NCBI RefSeq assembly: GCF_001713375.1
Contig: NZ_CP016449.1
Location: forward strand, 558,001 to 622,000
Source: Hydrogenophaga sp. RAC07
GTDB lineage: Bacteria > Pseudomonadota > Gammaproteobacteria > Burkholderiales > Burkholderiaceae_C
DNA: 64,000 nucleotides
Direction: 5' to 3'
The position numbers were made by a program, and so were the translations under genes. The notes below the pieces were generated by a model. It was not told the DNA's origin. It did no database searches and saw nothing but the letters and a program-made list of their open reading frames with translations. Below are positions 9,749-18,620 of the stretch, piece by piece. How positions within the stretch are numbered: position 1 is the first letter of the stretch; the number at the start of each line of letters is the position of its first letter.

Positions 9749-10810
9749 ATGAAAGACTCCCGAATTTTATCGACCTTCCAGGATCTGCCCAGCACCCTGG
9801 GCACGCAGTCGCTCGAAGAGATGCCGGAGCACGTGCGTGCGCGGGACCGCGTGTTCGACACTTGCCAGGTCGGCGTGGTGCTGCGCGCGGTGCTGTTCGT
9901 GCAGGCCATCGTGGCGGTGGCCGCCATCTTCGGCGCGGAGCACCCGGTGGGCTGGATCACCCAGATGGCGGTGCTCACCGGCGCCGCCTTGCCGGCGGTG
10001 CTGGCCTGGTTGTTGTGTGTCTGCGCGCTCAAGCGCAAGCTCGGGCGCATGGAAGTGCAAGCCCAATGGGCCTCGGGTGTGGGGCTTGGCGTGCTGGCAG
10101 GTCTCTACGGTTGCGGCCTGCTGGTGCTCATGGGCCTGGCCAATCCGGCGCCCTGGGTGGCCAGCGGGGCCTCGGGCGCATTGGTGGCCGCGGTGCTCGT
10201 GGGTGCGCTGGTCTGGCGCGCCAAGGCCCGCATGCCGGCGGGCACCACGGCGCGCCTGGCCGAGCTGCAGGCGCGCATCCGTCCGCACTTTCTGTTCAAC
10301 ACGCTCAACAGCGCCATCGCGCTGGTGCGCGAGGAGCCTGCCAAGGCCGAAAACCTGCTGGAAGACCTGAGTGAGTTGTTCCGGCACGCCCTGGCCGATG
10401 CGCAGGAAGCCGTGCCGCTTTGGCAGGAGCTGGAGCTGGCCGAGCACTACCTGGCCATCGAGCAGGTGCGCTTCGGCGACCGCCTCAAGGTGGAGTGGAG
10501 CGTGGACGACTCGGCCTCCAAGGCCAAATTGCCCCCCCTGATCCTGCAGCCGCTGGTGGAGAATGCGGTGAAACACGGTGTGGAGCCCAGTCCCTCGGGC
10601 GCGGTGGTGCGCATCAGCACCCAGCGGCGCGGCAGTCTGGTGGTGATCAAGGTGACCAACACGGTGCCGGCGGGCAGCGGACGGCGCGGCAACGGCCTCG
10701 CGCTGGACAATGTTCGGCAGCGTCTGGCGCTGCTGCACGACGTGCAGGGGCGCTTCCAGAGCGCCTTGGTCAACGGGGTGTTTCAGGTTCGCCTTGAAAT
10801 ACCGGTATAA
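9749..10810 (+). CDS. LytS/AlgZ-type sensor histidine kinase
   Basis: This 353-residue protein has four or five predicted membrane helices (about residues 40-155) and a His_kinase/HATPase part. The phospho-acceptor is in [12 protein letters not shown], the N box is LVENAVKHG and a G box is [13 protein letters not shown]. Such kinases lack a large periplasmic sensor and pair with LytTR response regulators; the relative in Pseudomonas is AlgZ/FimS, which controls alginate and twitching motility. The regulator gene follows 36 bases later. What it controls here is not evident. The ATG at 9749 is used; another ATG lies 11 bases before it in a different frame. Confidence 0.85.
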   Translation: MKDSRILSTFQDLPSTLGTQSLEEMPEHVRARDRVFDTCQVGVVLRAVLFVQAIVAVAAIFGAEHPVGWITQMAVLTGAALPAVLAWLLCVCALKRKLGRMEVQAQWASGVGLGVLAGLYGCGLLVLMGLANPAPWVASGASGALVAAVLVGALVWRAKARMPAGTTARLAELQARIRPHFLFNTLNSAIALVREEPAKAENLLEDLSELFRHALADAQEAVPLWQELELAEHYLAIEQVRFGDRLKVEWSVDDSASKAKLPPLILQPLVENAVKHGVEPSPSGAVVRISTQRRGSLVVIKVTNTVPAGSGRRGNGLALDNVRQRLALLHDVQGRFQSALVNGVFQVRLEIPV

Positions 10811-10846
10811 GCGGGTTATTGAACCGGTCTGGCTTTGGAGCGTGAC

Positions 10847-11581
10847 ATGACACTGAAGGTACTGATCGTTGACGATGAAGCGCTTGCCCGTTCGCGGCTG
10901 CGCACGCTGCTGGGTGAATGCAGCGAGCCGCGCGTGGACGTGGTGGGTGAGGCGGGCAACGCGGTGCAGGCGATGGAGCAGATCCAGCGCACCGGTTGTG
11001 ACCTCGTGCTGCTGGACATCCACATGCCCGGCGTGGACGGCATGGCGCTGGCCAAAACCCTGCGCGAGCTGGCGGCGCCGCCGGCGGTGGTGTTCATCAC
11101 CGCCTACGCCGAACACGCGGTGCAGGCCTTCGAGCTGGAGGCGGTGGATTACCTGACCAAGCCGGTGCGCCGTGAACGCCTGCAGCAGGCCCTGCAGAAG
11201 GTGCAGCGCCTGCGCGCTGAAGCGGCGGTGGACGTGGGCCTGCCCGAGAGCCTGATCATCCAGGAACGCGGCCGCAGCGAACGCGTGGCCCTGGCCGATG
11301 TGATCTACCTCAAGGCCGAGCTGAAATACATCACCGTGCGCACCGCCGACAAGGAACACATCTTTGACGGCGCGTTGAGCGATCTGGAGCAGCGCTACGC
11401 CCACCTGTTCGTGCGTGTGCACCGCAACGCGCTGGTGTCGCGCCGTGCCGTGCGCGCGGTGGAAAAGCACAACGACCCGGTCGAGGGTGAAGGCTGGACG
11501 GTGCGGCTCGATGGTGTCGAGGAACGCCTGGCCGTCTCGCGCCGCCAACTCGCGGCGGTGCGCGAAGCCCTGGTCGGCTGA
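10847..11581 (+). CDS. LytTR-family response regulator (AlgR-like)
   Basis: The 244-residue protein has a receiver domain (VLIVDDEALAR, phospho-acceptor Asp in LLDIHMPG, Lys in YLTKPVRR) and a C-terminal LytTR DNA-binding domain (about residues 135-240, with VIYLKAELKYITV and FVRVHRNALVSRRAV). It is the cognate regulator of the adjacent AlgZ-like kinase. GGAG lies 8 bases before the ATG, deciding this start over an in-frame TTG 12 bases earlier. In Pseudomonas the next gene is hemC; here it is a convergent DNA glycosylase, so that neighbourhood is broken. Confidence 0.9.
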   Translation: MTLKVLIVDDEALARSRLRTLLGECSEPRVDVVGEAGNAVQAMEQIQRTGCDLVLLDIHMPGVDGMALAKTLRELAAPPAVVFITAYAEHAVQAFELEAVDYLTKPVRRERLQQALQKVQRLRAEAAVDVGLPESLIIQERGRSERVALADVIYLKAELKYITVRTADKEHIFDGALSDLEQRYAHLFVRVHRNALVSRRAVRAVEKHNDPVEGEGWTVRLDGVEERLAVSRRQLAAVREALVG

Positions 11582-11599
11582 CCTGTCGCCGCTGGCCCT

Positions 11600-12094
11600 T
11601 CACACGCCCGTGTGGCGCATCAACACCTCGGACCAGGCAGCGAACTTGCGGTCAAAACTCCAACTGGCATTGGCCGGGCTGGTGGATGGCAGCTTGTAGA
11701 CCGGCACACCCAGCTGCTCGGTGTGTTTCGCGTGGCGAAAGCTCTCACCGCCGTTGTGCGCGATGGCTTCAAGCCGCGGGCATGAGCGCTGCACCCACGC
11801 AAAATCGTTGACCTCGGCGTTGCGGATGTTCGCGTCCAGGCTGCCCTCGCGTTCACAGGCGCCGTACACGTCCCACACACCCAGTCCGCGCTCGTGCAAG
11901 ACGGCCACGCGCTCGGCGTAAGCCATGGCCGGCAAGGGCAACTGCCACAACGCACCCAGGATCTTCCAGAAGTGGTTTTGCGGATGGCCGTAGTACTGCC
12001 GGGCCCGCAACGAGGCCGCGCCCGGAAAGCTGCCCAGCACCAGCACGCGCGTGTGGGCGTCCAGCACCGGCGCCAGGCCCAGCAGCCGGCTCAT
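11600..12094 (-). CDS. DNA-deoxyinosine glycosylase (UDG superfamily family 6)
   Basis: The 164-residue product shows the UDG-superfamily motif 1 as VLGSFPGAASLRARQYYGHPQ, in which the Asn of GHPQNHFW is the expected catalytic residue of hypoxanthine-DNA glycosylases, and a C-terminal loop PSTSPANAS. These enzymes excise deoxyinosine produced by adenine deamination and start base-excision repair. The start codon overlaps the stop of the upstream tatD gene as ATGA, so the two nuclease/repair genes are translated together. It is convergent with the AlgR-like gene, 18 bases away. Confidence 0.82.
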   Translation of the reverse strand: MSRLLGLAPVLDAHTRVLVLGSFPGAASLRARQYYGHPQNHFWKILGALWQLPLPAMAYAERVAVLHERGLGVWDVYGACEREGSLDANIRNAEVNDFAWVQRSCPRLEAIAHNGGESFRHAKHTEQLGVPVYKLPSTSPANASWSFDRKFAAWSEVLMRHTGV

Positions 12095-12936
12095 GGTTTG
12101 GCCAGCAGCGCCGCCAGCCGGGGCAGGGCGGCCACGGCGTTGGCGGTGGTGGCCTGCATCAAGTCATCGACCGGCATGCCACGCAATTCGGCCACCACCG
12201 CGCCGATGCGTGGCAACTCGGCGGGGCTGTTGACGCCCTGTGCCTGTCCGGCCGCCCGCTGGGCCGCAGTGGCGTAGAGCCAGTGCGGCGGGATGTCGGG
12301 CGCGTCGGTTTCCAGCACCAGCGCCGACAGCGGCAAGTCGGCGGCGAGGCGGCGCAACTGCCGCGCGGGCTCGAACGTGGCCGCGCCCCCCAGGCCGAGC
12401 TTGAAGCCGAGGCCCAGAAAGGCCTGCGCTTGTTGATCGCTGCCGTTGAATGCGTGTGCGATGCCGCCGCCCGTGGGCAGCGCGCGCAGGTGCTTGAGCA
12501 ACTGGTCGGCGCTGCGCCGCACATGCACGATCACCGGCAACGCGTGCTGGCGTGCCAGCCGCAGTTGCGCACGGTAAAAAAAGGCCTGGCGCTCGCGCAT
12601 CCCGGGCGTGCACAGCGCGGGCACGAAGTAGTCAAGACCGATCTCGCCCACGGCCACCAGGCGGGGGTCGTCGCGGTGTTCGGTGAGTGCGGCGTCGAGC
12701 GCGTCGAGGTCGGTCTCTCGCGCCTGCGGCACATACAAAGGGTGGATGCCCAGGGCGTAGGCGTCGCCGGTGCGGTGCGCGAGCTGGCGCACGGTGTCGA
12801 AGTTGCTGCGCTCCACCGCCGGGATCACGCACAGGCCCACGCCCAGCGCAGAGGCGCGTTCGCGCAGGCTCAGCGCGAGCGCGTGGTCGGCGCCGAACTC
12901 GGGCGCGTCCAGATGGCAGTGAGAGTCGATCCACAT
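12091..12936 (-). CDS. tatD: TatD-family metal-dependent deoxyribonuclease
   Basis: The 281-residue TIM-barrel hydrolase has the TatD metal ligands: SHCHLD at the start, GEIGLDYF, VIVHVR, a His in GIAHAFNGS and the late ETDAPDIPP. TatD proteins are Mg-dependent 3'-5' exonucleases linked to DNA repair and nucleic-acid turnover. The product reads naturally from MWIDSHCHLD, leaving no doubt about the start. It is divergent from a META-domain lipoprotein gene and coupled by a 4-base overlap to the deoxyinosine glycosylase, so both may act in repair of deaminated or oxidised DNA. Confidence 0.9.
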   Translation of the reverse strand: MWIDSHCHLDAPEFGADHALALSLRERASALGVGLCVIPAVERSNFDTVRQLAHRTGDAYALGIHPLYVPQARETDLDALDAALTEHRDDPRLVAVGEIGLDYFVPALCTPGMRERQAFFYRAQLRLARQHALPVIVHVRRSADQLLKHLRALPTGGGIAHAFNGSDQQAQAFLGLGFKLGLGGAATFEPARQLRRLAADLPLSALVLETDAPDIPPHWLYATAAQRAAGQAQGVNSPAELPRIGAVVAELRGMPVDDLMQATTANAVAALPRLAALLAKP

Positions 12937-13005
12937 GGCGGTATAAGGATCGATTGTGCCGGCATGCTTCCCTCGCGCCGGCGCCCCACCCGAAAGGACC
13001 CACCC

Positions 13006-13422
13006 ATGTCACGCCTCTCCTGGTTCGCCGTCCCCCTGCTGCTCTCGCTCACGGCCTGCGCCTTGCCGGGGGCACCCGGCGCCGCCCCGCTGGTGGGCAG
13101 CGAATGGCGGCTGGAAGACCTGGGCGGGCGCGGCGTGCTCGATCGCGTTCAGGCCACGCTCGCATTTCCCGAAGCCGGTCGCGTGACCGGCAACAGTTCG
13201 TGCAACCGTTTCTTTGGCTCCTACACGCTGATGCAGGACCGCATTGCGCTGGGGCAGCTGGCTGGCACACGCATGGCGTGCGCGCCGGCGGTGGACGAGC
13301 AGGAAACGCGCTACCTCGATGCCTTGCAGAAGGCGCAGCGGCTGGAGGTGCGGGGCACGACCATGTTGATGCATGTGCAGGGGCTGGAGAAACCTCTGCG
13401 CTTCACAAGAACCAAGCCGTGA
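13006..13422 (+). CDS. META-domain (HslJ-like) lipoprotein
   Basis: The 138-residue protein has a lipoprotein signal ending in the lipobox LTAC, followed by a META domain (about residues 28-135): SEWRLEDL, then VTGNSSCNRFFGSY and LGQLAGTRMAC. META domains occur in HslJ-type heat-shock or antibiotic-tolerance proteins and are thought to fold like lipocalins; the precise role is unknown. AAGGA lies 9 bases before the ATG. The gene is divergent from tatD and convergent with lolD, and is predicted to be anchored in the outer membrane through the Lol machinery encoded next door. Confidence 0.82.
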   Translation: MSRLSWFAVPLLLSLTACALPGAPGAAPLVGSEWRLEDLGGRGVLDRVQATLAFPEAGRVTGNSSCNRFFGSYTLMQDRIALGQLAGTRMACAPAVDEQETRYLDALQKAQRLEVRGTTMLMHVQGLEKPLRFTRTKP

Positions 13423-13471
13423 GCCTCCGCGCTCCGCGGCTGCGCGGGTTGCTGCCCGGCGGCGGATCGCC

Positions 13472-14146
<675 letters not shown>

Positions 14147-14150
14147 AGGG

Positions 14151-14228
14151 GTTTCGCCGCCGGGCCGCCCCAAGGCGAAACACGCCCCCTCGGGGGGCAG
14201 CGACCCGCGCAGCGGCGGAGCGTGGGGG
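14151..14228 (+). repeat. Dispersed hairpin element, family B copy 1
   Basis: Arms GTTTCGCC (14151-14158) and GGCGAAAC (14174-14181) enclose the 15-base loop GCCGGGCCGCCCCAA, followed by a GCCCCC-TC-GGGGGGC hairpin (14184-14198) and a tail ending GGAGCGTGGGGG. The same loop, second hairpin and tail occur at 23593-23671, but with different, again complementary arms. It fills the gap between lolC and lolD. Confidence 0.8.
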
Positions 14229-14236
14229 TCATGATG

Positions 14237-15493
14237 TCACTCATAGCGGAGGGCTTCGGCAGGGTTGACGCGGCTTGCGCGCCAGCTCGGGTAAATGGTG
14301 GCCAGGAACGACAGGATCAGCGAGATCACCGCCACCGGCAGGATGTCGGCCTGTTGCGGGTCGCTGGGCATGCGGCTGATGAGGTAGATGTCTTGCGGCA
14401 GGAAGCTTGCGCCCAGCAGTCGCTCGAGTGCCGGCACCAGGGTGTCGATGTTGAAGGCGATGCCCAGGCCGAGCAGCAGGCCCGCACCCGTGCCGATCAC
14501 GCCCACCATGGCACCTTGCACCATGAACACGCCCATGATGCTTTGCGGGCTCGCGCCCAGCGTGCGCAGGATGGCGATGTCGGCGCGTTTGTCCGTCACC
14601 GTCATCACCAGCGTGGACACGAGGTTGAACGCCGCCACCGCCACGATGAGCGTGAGGATGATGAACATCATGCGTTTTTCCAGCTGCACGGCCGCGAACC
14701 AGGTGCGGTTCTGGCGCGTCCAGTCGCGCACCAGCAGGCCGGGGTCGAGGTCGGCGGCGATGGACACGGCCACCTCGCGTGCGGCGTGCAGGTCCTTGAT
14801 CTTCACGCGCACGCCGGTGGGGCCTTCGACGCGGAAGATGCGCGCGGCGTCTTCCTGGTGCAGCAGGGCCAGCGCCGAGTCGTATTCGTAGTGGCCCGAA
14901 TCAAACGTGCCCACCACCGTCATTTGCCGGATGCGCGGCACCACGCCGGCCGGGGTCACCTGGCCGCTGGGGGCAATGAGCGTGACGCTGTCACCCGCGA
15001 TCACGCCCAGGCTGCGCGCGAGTTCACCGCCCAGGATCACACCGAATTCACCGGACACGAGGCGCGGCAGCACCGTGTCGGCCAGCTGGGCTGCGAGATC
15101 CGTGACCTTGGGCTCGAGCGCCGGGTCGATGCCGCGCACCAGGGCACCTTTCATGTCTTCACCGCGCGCGATCAGCGCCTGCGCACCCACGAAGGGTGCA
15201 GCGCCCACCACTTCAGGATGGCGCTCGATCTTCGCCAGCGTGTCGGCGAGGTTGGGAATGGCCTGCCCTGAGGGCTCGAACACCTCGATGTGCGAGAGCA
15301 CACCGAGCATGCGGTCGCGCACTTCCTTCTGGAAGCCGTTCATGACCGATAGCACGATGATGAGTGCGGCCACACCCAGCGCAATGCCCAGCATGGACAC
15401 GCCCGAGATGAAGGAGATGAAGCCGTTGCGCCGGGTGGCGCGGCCGGCGCGCGTGTAGCGCCAGCCGAGAATGAGTTCGTAGGGAGTTTGCAT
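14237..15493 (-). CDS. lolC: Lipoprotein-releasing ABC transporter permease LolC/LolE
   Basis: The 418-residue permease has the FtsX/MacB layout: a first membrane helix (about residues 27-50, SMLGIALGVAALIIVLSV), a large periplasmic domain (about 55-270) and three C-terminal helices (about 275-410) ending ATIYPSWRASRVNPAEALRYE. The opening YELILGWRYTR is typical of LolC/E. A single permease gene suggests a homodimer type (LolF-like) rather than separate LolC and LolE. Together with LolD it releases lipoproteins for LolA, whose gene is at 48.8 kb. It is divergent from the COG4255-like gene that leads into recJ. Confidence 0.93.
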   Translation of the reverse strand: MQTPYELILGWRYTRAGRATRRNGFISFISGVSMLGIALGVAALIIVLSVMNGFQKEVRDRMLGVLSHIEVFEPSGQAIPNLADTLAKIERHPEVVGAAPFVGAQALIARGEDMKGALVRGIDPALEPKVTDLAAQLADTVLPRLVSGEFGVILGGELARSLGVIAGDSVTLIAPSGQVTPAGVVPRIRQMTVVGTFDSGHYEYDSALALLHQEDAARIFRVEGPTGVRVKIKDLHAAREVAVSIAADLDPGLLVRDWTRQNRTWFAAVQLEKRMMFIILTLIVAVAAFNLVSTLVMTVTDKRADIAILRTLGASPQSIMGVFMVQGAMVGVIGTGAGLLLGLGIAFNIDTLVPALERLLGASFLPQDIYLISRMPSDPQQADILPVAVISLILSFLATIYPSWRASRVNPAEALRYE

Positions 15494-15523
15494 GTGAGGT
15501 CCAGCGGGCATTGTGGCATCCCC

Positions 15524-15529
15524 GACAAT
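15524..15529 (+). promoter_or_regulatory. -10-like hexamer 6 bases before a start codon
   Basis: GACAAT lies exactly 6 bases upstream of the ATG at 15536. If used as a -10 element the transcript would begin at or within a base or two of the start codon. No convincing -35 is seen at the usual distance. Confidence 0.4.
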
Positions 15530-15535
15530 CGCGTC

Positions 15536-16531
15536 ATGCCCGCTCCCCACATGGCCTCTGAGCCTGCCACTCACCTGCTGGTTCCCTTTGCCAGCGCCAG
15601 CGACCCCGCCTGCCGGGCTCTCATGCCGGGCTTGCAGCTGCCCCACCTCACCGCCTTGCTGGCCGAGCTGCAGCCAGCTCACACCGATGCCGGCACCGAC
15701 CACAGCCTGAGTGCGCCGCACGAACGAGCCTTGGCGCAGGCCATTGGCCTGGTGCGTGCCGACGGCTCGTCCTACCCCGACGGGCTCCTGCCGTGGGCGG
15801 CTGCGCAGAGCGACACACCCGAGCTGCCGCAAGCCTGGTTCACGCCCTGTCACTTTCAGGTCGGCATGGAGCAGGTGACGCTGCTGCCCGGCGACCAGTT
15901 GGGGCTGACCGACGAACACGCGCGCCCGCTGTTCGATGCGCTCGCGCCCTACTGCGCGGAAGACGGCATCACGCTGCGATACGAGTCCGCCGCGCGCTGG
16001 CACGCCAGCGGCGAGGTGCTGCGCGGCATCGCCTGCGCCAGCCTGGACCGCGTGGGCGGCCGCTCCGTGGAGGCCTGGATGACCGACAGCACGGCCAACC
16101 CTGTTGGTGGGCAATTGCTCAAGCGCCTGCAGAGCGAAGCGCAGATGCTGTTCTACACACACCCTGCACACGACGCGCGCGAAGAACTGCGCCTGCACCC
16201 GGTCAACGGGTTCTGGCTCAGTGGCGCGGGCGCCATCGACCACACGACAACGCTGCGGTCGCCGCCGGTGATGCCCGACGCACTGCGCAGCGCTGCCCTG
16301 CAGGCCGACTGGGCGCGCTGGAAAGACGCCTGGACAGCCCTGGACAACGGCGACCTCCAGGACCTGCTGGAACGCGTGCGCCGTGGCGAGCCGGTCACAC
16401 TCACGCTGTGCGGCGAGCGCATGGCGCAGCGCTTCACCAACGCCCCGCGCGGCGCCGTGGCGCGCGCCAGCCGCCTCATCAAGCATCTGCTGGGCAACGC
16501 CCCGGCCTGGAAAACCCTGGAAACCCTATGA
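15536..16531 (+). CDS. Conserved protein upstream of recJ (phosphoglycerate-mutase-like, COG4255 type)
   Basis: The 331-residue protein has no transmembrane segment or signal. In related genomes genes at this position before recJ are often labelled phosphoglycerate mutase or regulatory protein, and segments such as GMEQVTLLPGDQLGLTDEHA and HPVNGFWLSGAG recall that family. I cannot see a complete phosphomutase active site, so an enzymatic label would be unsafe. Its stop overlaps the recJ start as ATGA, so the two are co-translated and a link to RecJ function or dosage is possible. The start chosen is the ATG just after a GACAAT hexamer; upstream in-frame starts are less conserved in character. 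Confidence 0.7.
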   Translation: MPAPHMASEPATHLLVPFASASDPACRALMPGLQLPHLTALLAELQPAHTDAGTDHSLSAPHERALAQAIGLVRADGSSYPDGLLPWAAAQSDTPELPQAWFTPCHFQVGMEQVTLLPGDQLGLTDEHARPLFDALAPYCAEDGITLRYESAARWHASGEVLRGIACASLDRVGGRSVEAWMTDSTANPVGGQLLKRLQSEAQMLFYTHPAHDAREELRLHPVNGFWLSGAGAIDHTTTLRSPPVMPDALRSAALQADWARWKDAWTALDNGDLQDLLERVRRGEPVTLTLCGERMAQRFTNAPRGAVARASRLIKHLLGNAPAWKTLETL

Positions 16532-18264
16532 AGATCATCACCCGCGACGTGCCTCCCCGCGCCGCCTGGGCGCTGGAGCAAGGCGGCCTGCACCCCTTGC
16601 TGGCGCGTCTGTTTGCAGCGCGCGGCATCACCAGCACCGACGAACTCGACGACGCGCTCGCCCGCCTGATCCCGCCTTCGCAGATGCTGGGCGCACAAGA
16701 CGCCGCGCGTGCCCTGGCCGACGCCATGGCGGCGAACCAGGCGATCTGCATCGTGGCCGATTACGACTGCGACGGCGCCACCGCCTGCGCGGTCGGCTTG
16801 CGCGGCCTGCGCCTGCTGGGCGCACCCATGGGATTCGACCGCGTGAACTACCTCGTGCCCGACCGCGTGACCGACGGCTACGGCCTCACGCCGTCGATCT
16901 CGAAGCGCGTGAAGGCGCAAGGCGCCGACGTGCTGGTGACGGTGGACAACGGCATTGCCAGTGTGGAGGGTGTGCGCGCGGCGCGCGACCTCGGCCTGCA
17001 GGTCGTCGTGACCGACCACCACCTGCCCGCCATCAAGGACGGTGAGGTGGTGTTGCCGCAGGACTGCATCATCGTGAACCCGAACCAGCCGGGCTGCAGC
17101 TTCGAGAGCAAGTCCATCGCGGGCGTCGGCGTGATGTTCTATGTGTTGCTGGCGCTGCGCGCCGAGCTGCGCGAGCGCGGTGTGTTCAATGCGCAAACCC
17201 AGCCCAAGATCGATGCCCTGCTGCCGCTGGTGGCCCTGGGCACCGTGGCCGACGTGGTCAAGCTCGACGCCAACAACCGCCGCCTGGTCGCGCAGGGTTT
17301 GAAGCGTGTGCGCGCCGGCGCCATGCCGCCGGGCATGACGGCCTTGTTCAACGTGGCTGCGCGCAAGCCCGAGGCGGCCACGGGCTTCGACTTCGGCTTT
17401 GCACTCGGCCCGCGCCTGAACGCGGCCGGGCGCCTGGCCGACATGACGCTGGGCATCGAGTGCCTGACCACCGACGACGCCTTGCGCGCCGACGAACTGG
17501 CGCGCACGCTGGACGGCATCAACCGCGAGCGCAAGGCGATCGAGGGCGACATGCGCGACCAGGCCTTGCAGATGGCCGAAGAGATGTTCGACGAATCCGA
17601 GGAGCCGCCGCCGGCGCTCATCGTGTTCGACCCGGATTTTCACGAAGGTGTGGTGGGTATCGTGGCCTCACGCCTCAAGGACAAGCTGCACCGCCCCACC
17701 TTTGTGTTTGCTGCGAGCGGCGCCGAGGGCAAGGAGAACGAGCTCAAGGGCTCGGGCCGTTCGATTGCGGGCTTTCACCTGCGCGACGCGCTGGACCTGG
17801 TGGCCAAGCGCCACCCGGGCGTGTTGTTGCGTTTTGGTGGTCACGCCATGGCCGCGGGTTGCACCATCGACGAAGAGCATCTGGAGACGTTCGAAGCGGC
17901 GCTGCAGCAGGTGGCCCACGAGTGGCTGGACGCGGCCACGCTGCAACGCCGCATGGAGGCCGATGGTGCGCTGGACACGAAGTACCGTCGCGCCGATCTG
18001 GTGGACACGCTGCACAAGGAGGTGTGGGGCCAGGGGTTTGCGCCGCCGGTGTTTTGTGAAGAGGTGCAGGTGGTGTCGCAGCGGCTGGTGGGCGAGAAGC
18101 ATCTTGCGTTGAAGCTCAAGCACCAGGGTGAACCGGTGGACGGCATCTGGTTTGGTCACACCGAGCCTTTGCCAGAGCGCGTGAAAATTGCGTTTCGTCT
18201 GGATGCGGATGAGTGGCAGGGGCAGCGGCGGGTCCGGTTTTTGGTGGAGGCGGCTGAGGTTTGA
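16528..18264 (+). CDS. recJ: Single-stranded-DNA-specific exonuclease RecJ
   Basis: The 578-residue product is a complete RecJ. It has the DHH phosphoesterase motifs DYDCDGATA (about residue 80), VTVDNGIAS, VTDHHLPA (about 162) and LGTVADVVKLD, the DHHA1 part with GSGRSIAGFHLRDAL and GGHAMAAGCTI, and a C-terminal OB-like region. RecJ is a 5'-3' single-strand exonuclease serving recombinational repair, mismatch repair and base-excision repair. Translation is coupled to the upstream gene by a 4-base overlap. Two structured repeat elements begin directly after its stop. Confidence 0.95.
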   Translation: MKIITRDVPPRAAWALEQGGLHPLLARLFAARGITSTDELDDALARLIPPSQMLGAQDAARALADAMAANQAICIVADYDCDGATACAVGLRGLRLLGAPMGFDRVNYLVPDRVTDGYGLTPSISKRVKAQGADVLVTVDNGIASVEGVRAARDLGLQVVVTDHHLPAIKDGEVVLPQDCIIVNPNQPGCSFESKSIAGVGVMFYVLLALRAELRERGVFNAQTQPKIDALLPLVALGTVADVVKLDANNRRLVAQGLKRVRAGAMPPGMTALFNVAARKPEAATGFDFGFALGPRLNAAGRLADMTLGIECLTTDDALRADELARTLDGINRERKAIEGDMRDQALQMAEEMFDESEEPPPALIVFDPDFHEGVVGIVASRLKDKLHRPTFVFAASGAEGKENELKGSGRSIAGFHLRDALDLVAKRHPGVLLRFGGHAMAAGCTIDEEHLETFEAALQQVAHEWLDAATLQRRMEADGALDTKYRRADLVDTLHKEVWGQGFAPPVFCEEVQVVSQRLVGEKHLALKLKHQGEPVDGIWFGHTEPLPERVKIAFRLDADEWQGQRRVRFLVEAAEV

Positions 18265-18288
18265 TTGTTCGCTCCACCTTTTTCGCGG

Positions 18289-18387
18289 GCTCGTTGCACC
18301 GGTGCGCTCTGCTCCGCGAATGTCCCCCGGCGGCTGGTGCCGCCCCCTCCTTTATTTCGCTGCGCAGAGCGCACCGGCGCAACGAGC
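18289..18387 (+). repeat. Structured intergenic element, family A copy 1
   Basis: Outer arms 18289-18311 and 18365-18387 pair at 22 of 23 positions. The 53-base core starts CTCCGCGAATGTCCCCC and ends CCTCCTTTATTTCGCTGCG. Between these an inner stem GGCGGC-TGGT-GCCGCC (18329-18344) forms, and GCGAA/TTCGC can pair as a middle stem. It begins 24 bases after the recJ stop. Confidence 0.85.
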
Positions 18388-18425
18388 TGACAACGGGTAG
18401 GCGCACCAATGTTTCGAGCACCAAT

Positions 18426-18527
18426 CCTGTTGCGTGAGCGGGGTGGCCGACGCAGCGAAGTAAAGGAGGAGGGGCCGCAGGCCCCGGGGGACATTCGCGG
18501 AGTCGGCCACCCGGTTCACGCAACAGG
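18426..18527 (-). repeat. Structured intergenic element, family A copy 2 (inverted)
   Basis: Outer arms 18426-18451 and 18502-18527 pair at 24 of 26 positions, with sequence mostly unlike copy 1. Read on the minus strand the core is TCCGCGAATGTCCCCC, inner stem GGGGCC-TGC-GGCCCC, then TCCTCCTTTACTTCGCTGC. The invariant parts match copy 1 while both stems have changed in a compensating way. Confidence 0.85.
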
Positions 18528-18620
18528 AGCCGCCGGAGACAACCAACCCCTCAGCGTGCCCATAATGATTTCCCGAGCAAGAGACCTGAAGAACATGCAA
18601 TACCCAACTGGAAACCCCAC

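Larger units (their letters stand above)
18265..18620. other. 356-base intergenic region filled by two structured repeats
   Basis: There is no credible gene here. The stretch holds two inverted copies of a structured element (18289-18387 and 18426-18527), about 38 bases between them, and roughly 90 bases leading to a GTG start at 18621. A CATAATGATT sequence near 18561 could provide a -10 for the downstream gene. Confidence 0.75.

Noticed and set aside
18289..18527. CRISPR array or integron attC sites at the repeat pair
   Set aside because: There are only two inverted copies without regular spacers, and the outer ends do not show the attC core GTTRRRY; no cas or integrase genes are present.
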